A stretch of 26,245 bases of DNA from JBDHAC01 sp039589195 (GTDB lineage: Bacteria > Gemmatimonadota > Gemmatimonadetes > Palauibacterales > Palauibacteraceae), in the NCBI GenBank assembly GCA_039589195.1, contig JBDHHV010000091.1, positions 1 through 26,245 of the forward strand, read 5' to 3'. Position numbers and translations under genes: made by a program. Under the pieces are notes generated by a model that did no database searches, had not been told where the DNA came from, and saw only the letters and a program-made list of their open reading frames with translations. Positions 13,735 to 21,732 of this stretch are shown piece by piece (within the stretch, counting starts at the first letter, position 1; every line of letters begins with the position of its first letter).

Positions 13735-16700
13735 TCAACCGGCCCGCCACAGATACCACCTCAAGGACGGGGGCATCTTGCGAGCCAGCGCGCGTTCCAC
13801 CTCTCGCTCGCTCGGCGCCCGCTCGTGCACGAGCATTCGAATCCTGCCCGCCTCGTGCGCGGCCACGGAGACTCCGTCACGATAGACCACGCGGTTGCTG
13901 GCGATCGCGGCGATCCGGTCTCCGGGCGTGATGATGCCCGTCAGGTTCAGCGGATCCGCGCCGGATATGCTCTGAAGACGCCCCGGCGCCTCGGCTCGGC
14001 GGGTCGAGCGCAGTCGCGACACTGCCTCGGAGAGCGCGAACTGTTCACCGGAGAAGCCCTGCACGAAGCGGCCGCCCCGGATGTCCCCGCGCGCCTCGAG
14101 CCGGCGGTACACGAGCACGAGGTCCCTCCAGGCCGGCGAGTTGGTCTCCCGTGTCAGCAGACGGTGGAAGACGACTCCGTAGCGGCGCAGCAGCGCGAGC
14201 GCGTAGGTCTCGACTTCGGGGGAATCCGCCGCCCATGCCGCGGAGCGCCGCGCCGCGGAACGCCGCGTCGCGGCTCGAGAGGTCGCTCGACCGGAACCCG
14301 GCGGTGATTCGGGAGCCGACTCGCGCCGCACACGGCGCAACAGCGACCAACGACCGGCCGTCTCGATGCCGTAGGGGACGGTGCGCCTGCGTCGCCTGGC
14401 TTTCGCGCCCCCCAACGGCCGGCGACGATCCGATGGCGTGAGGAGAGCCCGCAGGCCTGTGAATCCATCCGAGGTCACGAGCCCGACCGCCGCGAGCTCG
14501 CCGAGCGCCTGCTCGACCCGGGTCGGCATCAACCCGACGTCATCCACGATCTCCGGGAAGAAGGATGCCCCGCACCGCTCGAGGGTCTCCAGGACCTGAT
14601 GAGCGTAGGATGAAAGCGCCTCCACGTCCGGCGACCGGGCGAGCGAGAACCACGCCGGTGCGCTCGCCCGCTGGAAGATCGCCATGGGTGAGCTGCGGAT
14701 CGGGCCCGACCCGCCACCCCCGTTCGATCCGGTGGGTGGGGAGAGGCGACCCCAAATCGTGCGACCCGTGAGGCACAGGGCGTCCAGAAGCTCCGGTTCG
14801 TACGCCTCGCAACGGGCGGCGAGCACATCGGGCTCCCACGCGGCCGCGGAGAGCTCGTAGCCGTCGAGCTGCTGAAGAACGGCCGCGAGCCCTTCCGGCC
14901 CGGCCACGGCCGTACCCGGCGCGACGTGTTGCCATTCGAACAAGAAGCGCATGAAGTCGGCGGCGGACACCGGCTCGATCTCGGCGCGCAGGCGCTGGAT
15001 CGTGTACCGGTGGATCCGCGCGAGCAGCCGGCGGTCGCACCATTCCTTCCCGCGGCCGGCGCCTCCCGGCGTGAAAGAGCCCCGCAGCACCGCCCCCTCG
15101 CCCTCGAGGGCCAGCAATGCGGTCTCCGCGTCACGCTCCGACACCCCGAGTGACTCCGACAGGATGGTCGAAGTCGTCGGTCCGAGGATCTCGACCCGCC
15201 CGCGCAGGAGCTCGCGTACCGCCGAGTCCCGATCGGGTGGCCGCTCGAGAAAACGGCCGGGTGGAACGACGACCGGATCCAGTTGGATCTCGGGGTGGAC
15301 CATCTGGAGCTCGGGGAGCCGCTCGGTGGCCACCCAAAGGTGGAGATCGGTCGCATCGATCCGGGCGCGTGTGGCCCGGCCCGCCTCGGTGAGCTGGTTG
15401 AAGTGCCCACGCCAGTCTCCCGGCTCGGGACTCTCCACCTCGCCTCGGGCGCCCTCCGCGGCGGTGAGAAACCCGCAAGTGAGCAGCGCATCGTGCAGCT
15501 CGTCCGGCGAGCGCGGGTTGGGCCACGTCTCGCCGCGCACGCGAGCGATCGCGGCCTCGTCGAGCGCCCCCAGCTCGTTGGCTGCCGTAGGATCGAGCGC
15601 GCGACGGGCATACACGGCCGCGGCGCGCCGCTCCTCCAGCGGCGCATCGTCGAGGAACGCATACGGACTCGCGGTGAGCAACTCGTGGCTCAGCGTCGAG
15701 GGCTCGGGCGTGTCGCGGGCGACGAGGGCGATCTCGCCGGCTCGAATCCGATCCAGGACCCGGACGAGCCCGTCGAGATCCATGGCCTCCTCGAGACAGT
15801 CATGGATAGCCTGGCGAACGAGAGGATGGTCGGGGACCTCACGCTCCCCTTCGATGTTCTCGAAGCACGCCGCGGCATCGGGGAACGTGGCCGCGAGGAG
15901 GTCTTCCGCCTCCATGCGCTGGATTTGCGGGGGTGTCCGCTTCCCGCCGCGCCACCGGAGCACGGCGAGCGAGAGACTGGCCGCCCACCGCCAGCGAGTC
16001 TGGAACACGGGCGCATCCAGCATCGCCTGCACCAACACGTCCCGCACCGTCTCGGGGTGCAGGTACCGGAACACTTCCTCGAGCGGAAACGAGTGTTGGG
16101 GGCCGAGGGACAGCAGCACTCCATCCTCGGTGGCGGCCGCCTGGAGCTCGAAGTTGAACTTCCTGCAGAACCGCTTCCGCAGCGCGAGCCCCCACGCCTT
16201 GTTGATCCGGCTCCCGAACGGGGAGTGAAGGATGAGCTGCATCCCCCCGGCCTCATCGAAGAAGCGTTCCAGCACCAGGGTATCCTCCGTGGGGAGCACG
16301 CCGAGCAGGTGCTTCGCGTCCGCGAGGTGCTTGACGAGCTGGAACGCCGCCGGCTCCGAAAGACCGATCTCCTCCACGAGCCATGCCTGCGCATCGACCC
16401 GTCCCGCGTCGCCATCGTTCTTCTCGTTCGCCGGGCGCGCATCGGTCTCGCTGCCTGGCAGGCGCGCATCGAGCTCGCGCCGGAGCTCCGACACCGCGGC
16501 CGAGAGCTCGTCGGTGCGTGCTGGAGCCTCCCCGAACCAGAAGGGCAGGTTCGGCGGTTGCCCGCGGGCGTCCGCGACCCGCACCGCGCCTCGCTCGATC
16601 CGGAGGATCTGCCACGAGGTGTTGCCCAGTTGAAAGATGTCGCCGGGCACGCTCTCGATCGCGAAGTCCTCGTTGATGGTCCCCACGAAGGTGCCTTCGG

Positions 16701-18237
16701 GCTCCAGCACGACCCTGAAATCGGCGACATCCGGGATCGCCCCACCCGCCGTCAGCGCGGCGAGCCGTGCTCCCTTTCTGCCGCGGATGCGCCCGTTCAC
16801 GCCATCATGGTGCACGAACGCCCCGCGACGGCCTCGCCTGGTTCGGAATCCGTGCGCGACCATGTGGACGACCTCGTCGAACTCCGCCCGCGCCAGGGCG
16901 CGGTAGGGATAGGCACGCCGGAAGAGATCGTACAGCTCCTCCTCGGCCCAATCTTCGCAAGCCGACTCCGCGATGACCTGCTGGGCGAGGATGTCGAGTG
17001 GTCGCTCGAGCATGATCAGGCGATCCAACGCCCCCACCCGACACGCCCGCAGGAGCGCGCTGCACTCCACGAGGTCATCGCGGCTGAGGGGGAACAGTCG
17101 TCCCTTGGGCGTGCCGCTCACCGTGTGCCCCGAGCGGCCCACGCGCTGGAGGAACGCCGAGATTCGGTTGGGGGAGCCGAGCTGACACACGAGGTCGACG
17201 TGCCCGATGTCGATCCCCAGCTCCAGCGACGCGGTCGCCACGAGCGCACGCAGCTCGCCCTCCTTCAGACGCTGCTCCGCGTCCAGGCGTGCCTCACGCG
17301 AGAGGCTGCCGTGGTGGGCGGCGATGTCCTTCTCGCTCAATCGCCGGGTCAGTTGGCGCGCTACACGCTCCGCCATTCGCCGCGTGTTCACGAAGACCAG
17401 GGTCGTCCGGTGCTCGCCGATCAGGTGGGCGAGTCGGTCGAAGATCTCGTCCCACGTCTCCGCCGACATCACCGCTTCCAAGGGCGATTCCGGGACTTCC
17501 AGCGCCAGGTCCGACTCCCGGAGGTGCCCGCTGTCCACGATGTCGCACGCTGCGCCGCCATCCGGCAGCAGCCGGGCCCCGCCGACCAGGAAGCGGGCGA
17601 CTTCCTCGATCGGCTTCTGCGTGGCCGAGAGGCCGATGCGCTGAAGCGGTGCCTCCGCGACGTGCTGCAGGCGTTCCAGACTCAGCGCCAGGTGCGATCC
17701 TCGCCGGGATTCGATGACCGCATGAATCTCATCCACGATCACTGTCCGCACCGTTCGCAGGATCCGGCGGCTCCGCTCGGCCGTGAGGAGCAGGAAAAGC
17801 GACGCGGGTGTCGTGACGAGGATGTGGGGGGGCGTTCGTACGATCGCCTGTCGCTCCGCCTGCGAGGTGTCGCCGCTACGCACCGCGGCAGTGATGCGAG
17901 GGGAGGGGAGGCCCATCTCGTTCGCGACGCGCCGTATCTCTCGTCGCGGCTCTGCCAGGTTCCGGTGTATGTCCGCGCTGAGCGCCTTCAGCGGCGAGAC
18001 GTACAGGACACGGGTCTCGTCGGGTAGCGCGCCGCCGGATTCGAGTCCCTCGCGCAACAGCTCGTCGAGGGCCGAGAGGAAGGCGGCCAGCGTCTTGCCC
18101 GAGCCGGTCGGAGCCGCGATGAGCGTGTCGTGGCCGGCCCGGATCGATTTCCACCCGTGCACCTGGGGCTCGGTGGGTGCCTCGAACCGCTGGGCGAACC
18201 AACGGGCGATCGCCGGGTGGAAGTGATCTGCCGCCAT
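13735..18237 (-). CDS. lhr: Long-form Lhr superfamily-2 DNA helicase
   Basis: The 1500-residue protein matches the long Lhr form of E. coli and mycobacteria in length and order. Helicase motifs are complete: I APTGSGKT (about 42-49), Ia SPLKAL, II DEIH (169-172), III SAT (204-206), IV LVFVNTRR, V ATASLELGIDIGHVD, VI QRVGRSGH (364-371). Next come the winged-helix and beta-barrel regions of the Lhr core (WFGEAPARTDELS near the end of the core) and a long C-terminal region with winged-helix-like modules. Lhr is an ATP-dependent 3'-5' DNA translocase implicated in DNA repair. An arginine/alanine/serine-rich linker is encoded near 14225-14300. The ATG at 18237 has GGAG 5 nt upstream. The frame stays open to 19362, but that extension is antisense to the divergent hydrolase gene and is rejected. 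Confidence 0.93.
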   Translation of the reverse strand: MAADHFHPAIARWFAQRFEAPTEPQVHGWKSIRAGHDTLIAAPTGSGKTLAAFLSALDELLREGLESGGALPDETRVLYVSPLKALSADIHRNLAEPRREIRRVANEMGLPSPRITAAVRSGDTSQAERQAIVRTPPHILVTTPASLFLLLTAERSRRILRTVRTVIVDEIHAVIESRRGSHLALSLERLQHVAEAPLQRIGLSATQKPIEEVARFLVGGARLLPDGGAACDIVDSGHLRESDLALEVPESPLEAVMSAETWDEIFDRLAHLIGEHRTTLVFVNTRRMAERVARQLTRRLSEKDIAAHHGSLSREARLDAEQRLKEGELRALVATASLELGIDIGHVDLVCQLGSPNRISAFLQRVGRSGHTVSGTPKGRLFPLSRDDLVECSALLRACRVGALDRLIMLERPLDILAQQVIAESACEDWAEEELYDLFRRAYPYRALARAEFDEVVHMVAHGFRTRRGRRGAFVHHDGVNGRIRGRKGARLAALTAGGAIPDVADFRVVLEPEGTFVGTINEDFAIESVPGDIFQLGNTSWQILRIERGAVRVADARGQPPNLPFWFGEAPARTDELSAAVSELRRELDARLPGSETDARPANEKNDGDAGRVDAQAWLVEEIGLSEPAAFQLVKHLADAKHLLGVLPTEDTLVLERFFDEAGGMQLILHSPFGSRINKAWGLALRKRFCRKFNFELQAAATEDGVLLSLGPQHSFPLEEVFRYLHPETVRDVLVQAMLDAPVFQTRWRWAASLSLAVLRWRGGKRTPPQIQRMEAEDLLAATFPDAAACFENIEGEREVPDHPLVRQAIHDCLEEAMDLDGLVRVLDRIRAGEIALVARDTPEPSTLSHELLTASPYAFLDDAPLEERRAAAVYARRALDPTAANELGALDEAAIARVRGETWPNPRSPDELHDALLTCGFLTAAEGARGEVESPEPGDWRGHFNQLTEAGRATRARIDATDLHLWVATERLPELQMVHPEIQLDPVVVPPGRFLERPPDRDSAVRELLRGRVEILGPTTSTILSESLGVSERDAETALLALEGEGAVLRGSFTPGGAGRGKEWCDRRLLARIHRYTIQRLRAEIEPVSAADFMRFLFEWQHVAPGTAVAGPEGLAAVLQQLDGYELSAAAWEPDVLAARCEAYEPELLDALCLTGRTIWGRLSPPTGSNGGGGSGPIRSSPMAIFQRASAPAWFSLARSPDVEALSSYAHQVLETLERCGASFFPEIVDDVGLMPTRVEQALGELAAVGLVTSDGFTGLRALLTPSDRRRPLGGAKARRRRRTVPYGIETAGRWSLLRRVRRESAPESPPGSGRATSRAATRRSAARRSAAWAADSPEVETYALALLRRYGVVFHRLLTRETNSPAWRDLVLVYRRLEARGDIRGGRFVQGFSGEQFALSEAVSRLRSTRRAEAPGRLQSISGADPLNLTGIITPGDRIAAIASNRVVYRDGVSVAAHEAGRIRMLVHERAPSEREVERALARKMPPSLRWYLWRAG

Positions 18238-18282
18238 GCGTGCTCCGCGGGGGTGGACTGGCTCGAACCGGTACTCGTTGGG

Positions 18283-18288
18283 TAGAAT
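18283..18288 (+). promoter_or_regulatory. Possible -10 box (TAGAAT) for beta-lactamase-family gene
   Basis: TAGAAT lies 6 nt before an in-frame GTG (18295) in the divergent region between lhr and the hydrolase gene. No clear -35 is visible. Transcription would begin near 18295, giving either a leaderless message from GTG or a 39-nt leader before ATG 18334. Confidence 0.35.
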
Positions 18289-18333
18289 GCCGCCGTGCTG
18301 AGCGAATCTAGGAATCGGACTTCGGGTTTGCGA

Positions 18334-20241
18334 ATGGGCACGAGCCAGCGCTGGTTGTCGCTCGCGCTGCTCGGGCTCAACGGCATTCTCTCCCTCCCGG
18401 CCCCCGCGGCGGCGCAGTGGTGGCCGGCTCCCGGCCGGCGTGTGCGCGAATCGGTTCCCGATCTCGCGACACGACTGTCTCGCGTCGAGGCGATACTCCG
18501 GAGCTTCGAGGGCTCGAGCGGACCCGGTCTGGCCGTCGCCATCCTCGAGAACGGCGAGCCGGTCTACGCGCGCGGCTACGGGATGGCGCAGCTCGAGTAT
18601 GACGTCGCGATCACGCCGCGGACCGTCTTCCACGTGGCGTCCGTATCGAAGCAGTTCACGGCGTTCGCGATCGCCATGCTCGCCGAGCAGGGGAAGCTGT
18701 CGTTTACGGACGACGTGCGACGCTATCTGCCCGACCTCCCGGACTTCGGAGCGCGCATCACGATTCGCGACCTCATCCACCACACATCGGGCCTCCGCGA
18801 CCAGTGGACACTCCTCACGATGGCGGGGTGGAGGCTGGACGACGTGATCACGCAGGCCGACATCCTTCGCCTCGTACGACGCCAGCGGGAGCTGAACTTT
18901 CCCCCCGGCTCGGAGCACGTGTACAGCAACACGGGATACACGCTGCTCGCGGAGATCGTAGGGGTCGTGACGGGGACTCCGTTTCCGGACTGGATGCGGA
19001 AGCAGGTGTTCGAGCCCCTCGGGATGACGGACACCCATTTTCACGACGATCACCGAACGGTCGTCAAGGATCGTGCGTACTCGTACTCGCGGACCCCTTC
19101 CGGATCGTATCAGCGTGCGGTGCTCAACTACGCGAACGTGGGTGCGACCAGCCTGTTCACCACCGTGGAAGACCTGACGCGCTGGGCCAGGAATTTCTTC
19201 GATCCGACGGTGGGCGGCGAAGCGGTCATCCGACAGATGTACGAGCGCGGAGTCCTGACGAGCGGCGAGCAGATCGCCTATGCGTTCGGTTTGGTGTTGG
19301 CGGAGCGCGGAGGCAGACGCTACGTCGAGCATAGTGGGGGAGACGCGGGCTTCCGGAGCCACATCCTCATGGTCCCCGAGGAGAGGTTCACCGTCGTCGT
19401 GCTCGCGAACGAGGCGCGTACCTCTCCGTCATCGCTCGCGCGACGCGTGGCCGAGGTGTTCCTGTCCGAGACCTCCGAAGCGCCGATCGCGACGGCGCTC
19501 GGTGCCGGATCGGTGGATGAGGGAGCGCCCGAGCCGATCGTGAAGGTGCGGGGCGAGGATCTGAATCGCGTGAGCGGCGTGTATTGGAATCCCACGAGCG
19601 ACTACATCCGGCGCATCTACGAAAGGCGTGGTCGCCTGTACTACAACCGGGGCGCGTCGAACGAGAGCGAGTTGGCACCCCTGGGCGAGGATCGATTCCG
19701 CATGCTGGACGTCGACGTACCCTTGCAGGTGTGGTTCGAGCCGAGCGGGTCGGCTCCCGAGCGAATGCTGGCTCGCATCGCGGATGGCGAACCGATCGTC
19801 TCCAAACGCGTCGAGCCGCCCCCCGAGCCGCTGGACCTGAATCCGTACGCGGGCGCCTATGTGAGCGAGGAGCTCGCGGCCACCTATTGGTTACTGGTCG
19901 AGGGCAGGGGGCTCGTGCTGCGTCATTGGCGGCACGGGGACATCCCGCTGCGACCGGTCGCGCTCGACCGGTTCGAGTCGAGCGCCTGGTGGCTGGGAAG
20001 CGTGCGCTTCGAGCGCGACGATAGGGGTCGGATCACCGGCTTCCGCTCGAGCAGCGGGCGCGTCCGTCACCTCTGGTTCGAGCGTCGAGTTCCGGTCCCC
20101 CCGTCAGAAGGCCCAGCCGAGGGCGAGAGCGACGTGCACATAGCGGTAATCGGCGTCGCCGGTCGAGAAGCTCGTGAGACCGGTCGTATGGTACCCGCCG
20201 TGAAGCTGCACGACCCGGCCCAGCCCGAACTCGTACCCTAG
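18334..20241 (+). CDS. Secreted beta-lactamase-family serine hydrolase
   Basis: The protein is a class-C-like serine hydrolase (PF00144 type) with an N-terminal signal peptide ending near LPAPAAAQ. The catalytic set is present: SVSK (SxxK, residues 103-106 from ATG 18334), YSN (197-199) in EHVYSNTGY, and HSGG (333-336) in place of KTG. The region between and after (LIHHTSGLRDQ, LTRWARNFF, DAGFRSHILMVPEE) is typical. Such proteins are more often esterases or peptidases than true beta-lactamases. A C-terminal beta-rich domain of about 200 residues follows (SGVYWNPTSDYIR..., AGAYVSEEL). The last 46 codons (after VRHLWFERRVPVPP) overlap the convergent outer-membrane gene by 138 bp and look like extension past a lost stop. 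GTG 18295 is an alternative start; neither start has a Shine-Dalgarno. Confidence 0.87.
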   Translation: MGTSQRWLSLALLGLNGILSLPAPAAAQWWPAPGRRVRESVPDLATRLSRVEAILRSFEGSSGPGLAVAILENGEPVYARGYGMAQLEYDVAITPRTVFHVASVSKQFTAFAIAMLAEQGKLSFTDDVRRYLPDLPDFGARITIRDLIHHTSGLRDQWTLLTMAGWRLDDVITQADILRLVRRQRELNFPPGSEHVYSNTGYTLLAEIVGVVTGTPFPDWMRKQVFEPLGMTDTHFHDDHRTVVKDRAYSYSRTPSGSYQRAVLNYANVGATSLFTTVEDLTRWARNFFDPTVGGEAVIRQMYERGVLTSGEQIAYAFGLVLAERGGRRYVEHSGGDAGFRSHILMVPEERFTVVVLANEARTSPSSLARRVAEVFLSETSEAPIATALGAGSVDEGAPEPIVKVRGEDLNRVSGVYWNPTSDYIRRIYERRGRLYYNRGASNESELAPLGEDRFRMLDVDVPLQVWFEPSGSAPERMLARIADGEPIVSKRVEPPPEPLDLNPYAGAYVSEELAATYWLLVEGRGLVLRHWRHGDIPLRPVALDRFESSAWWLGSVRFERDDRGRITGFRSSSGRVRHLWFERRVPVPPSEGPAEGESDVHIAVIGVAGREARETGRMVPAVKLHDPAQPELVP

Positions 20242-21732
20242 GCTCGCGTTGGCGCGGACCGCGGCACTCACCGCACTCGTCCCACGGGTTACCTTCTGGA
20301 GGCCCGGGGCGATGTCCAGCCCCACGTGCCACGGGCCGAACGTCGGCGCCCACCCCAGGCGGACCTCCGCGAGCCCGTACAGCGACGGGTCGAAGTACCC
20401 ATCGTTCACGTCCTCCTCGAAGCCGAACGCCCGTAACCCGACGCCCACGTTCCAATCCGGTGCGAGTCGGCGCGATACCGCGAGCACGCCCGACACGCGG
20501 CGATTGGGTGCGCGTCCCCGATAGTCGGAGAGACCGGCCGAAGCTTCGGCACGCCACCCCGCGAGGGGCGTGCCGTGGACACCGAGATTCCACTCCTCGA
20601 TCAGCACGCCCGATTCCATGAGAGGCACGGTGATGTCGAGCGCGCGGCGCGAGAACGTCGTGAACGCTTGGGCTCGATGCCGTCCGGGGGTGGCGATCCG
20701 CGCTCGCAGGTTCAGGCTGGGGCCACTCTCGGAGAGGTCCGAGCCGCTCGCCCCGGCCCCGAAGTTCATCTCCCACCCGTCGGCGACGCGGGTACGCAGC
20801 TCCAGCATCCCTCCATACGACGAGCCATGTCGCCCGGACCCGTCGAGCTCGGCGGTGCGTCCGTAACCCGTCACGTTCACTCCCACGCGCCAACTCAGCC
20901 ACAACGTCTGATCGAGCCAAACGGTGGCGATCCGGTTTTGGTCGGAGTCACTCTCGTACGTGGCGGTGGGGCCCAGTCGGGGCGCGATCGACATCCGAGA
21001 CAGCCGCATCTCCTGCCGCGCTTCCTCGTGCTCCGGGGCCAGCGCCAACGCCTGCTCGAGGATGGGGAACGCCGCCGCCGGGCGACCGCCCCAGCGGAGC
21101 GTCCTGGCGAGGCCCGTGAGAAGCATGACGTTGTCGGGGTGTAGCGACACGGCGCCCCTCCCGCGCGACTCCGCCTCGGCCAACCTGCCATCCCAAGCCG
21201 CCATCCGGGCGTATCCGGCGAGCGCCTCGACGTCGCGCGGATCGACCTCGAGCATGCTCTCGTAGACCGCCTCCGCCGAGCGTAGCTGGTCGTTCCATGA
21301 CAGGACCCGCGCGAGCCCGAGCCAGGGCTCTCGTCGCTCCGGATATCGCTCCGCGAGATCCGCGTACGCGATCCGGGCCGCATCGAGATCCTCGGACCAC
21401 GAGAGGATCTTGGCCCGGTCGAGGGCCGCATCCAGGTTCGCCGGATCTTCCACGAGCAGACGATCGAAGAGATCCAGGCTCTCCTCGAAGTCCTCGTCCC
21501 ACGCCTTCATGAGGGCGAGGCGGTGAAGGGCCCGGGCATTCCACGGCTCGTCGGCGAGCCTGGCCTCGTACAGCCGCGAGGCCAGCGCGAAGTCGCCCTC
21601 GTTCCAGGCCGCGTCGGCCTCGCCCTGTGCGGACAGCACACCGGGCGTTACCAGGGCGATGCATACCCCCAGGGAGAGGCGCCGTCCGGCTCGGGCCAAG
21701 CTCGCACCGTCTCCGACGGGCATCCTCCTCAT
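20104..21732 (-). CDS. TPR plus YaiO-type outer-membrane beta-barrel protein
   Basis: The 542-residue protein starts at the ATG at 21732, which overlaps the upstream stop as ATGA and has an AGGAG 7 nt before it; a longer open frame is ignored. A signal peptide (LGVCIALVTPGVLSAQ) is followed by tetratricopeptide repeats over about residues 35-230 (ARALHRLALMKAWDEDFEE, WLGLARVLSWNDQLRSAEAV and similar). A beta-barrel of about 300 residues follows, ending in phenylalanine (HVALALGWAF). The arrangement matches the YaiO outer-membrane family and resembles PgaA-like exporters, where TPRs face the periplasm and the barrel passes the polymer. It is the last gene of the glycosyltransferase operon, so export of its product is the likely role. 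Its 3' end overlaps the convergent hydrolase gene. Confidence 0.82.
   Translation of the reverse strand: MRRMPVGDGASLARAGRRLSLGVCIALVTPGVLSAQGEADAAWNEGDFALASRLYEARLADEPWNARALHRLALMKAWDEDFEESLDLFDRLLVEDPANLDAALDRAKILSWSEDLDAARIAYADLAERYPERREPWLGLARVLSWNDQLRSAEAVYESMLEVDPRDVEALAGYARMAAWDGRLAEAESRGRGAVSLHPDNVMLLTGLARTLRWGGRPAAAFPILEQALALAPEHEEARQEMRLSRMSIAPRLGPTATYESDSDQNRIATVWLDQTLWLSWRVGVNVTGYGRTAELDGSGRHGSSYGGMLELRTRVADGWEMNFGAGASGSDLSESGPSLNLRARIATPGRHRAQAFTTFSRRALDITVPLMESGVLIEEWNLGVHGTPLAGWRAEASAGLSDYRGRAPNRRVSGVLAVSRRLAPDWNVGVGLRAFGFEEDVNDGYFDPSLYGLAEVRLGWAPTFGPWHVGLDIAPGLQKVTRGTSAVSAAVRANASLGYEFGLGRVVQLHGGYHTTGLTSFSTGDADYRYVHVALALGWAF

Noticed and set aside
15283..18027. A 914-codon open frame on the plus strand opposite lhr
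   Set aside because: It is antisense to a helicase with complete motifs, has no recognisable domain, and its length is explained by GC-rich codon usage on the other strand.
18238..19362. Extension of the lhr frame upstream of ATG 18237
   Set aside because: The added 375 codons are antisense to the hydrolase with SxxK, YxN and HxG motifs, and typical Lhr sequence starts at 18237.
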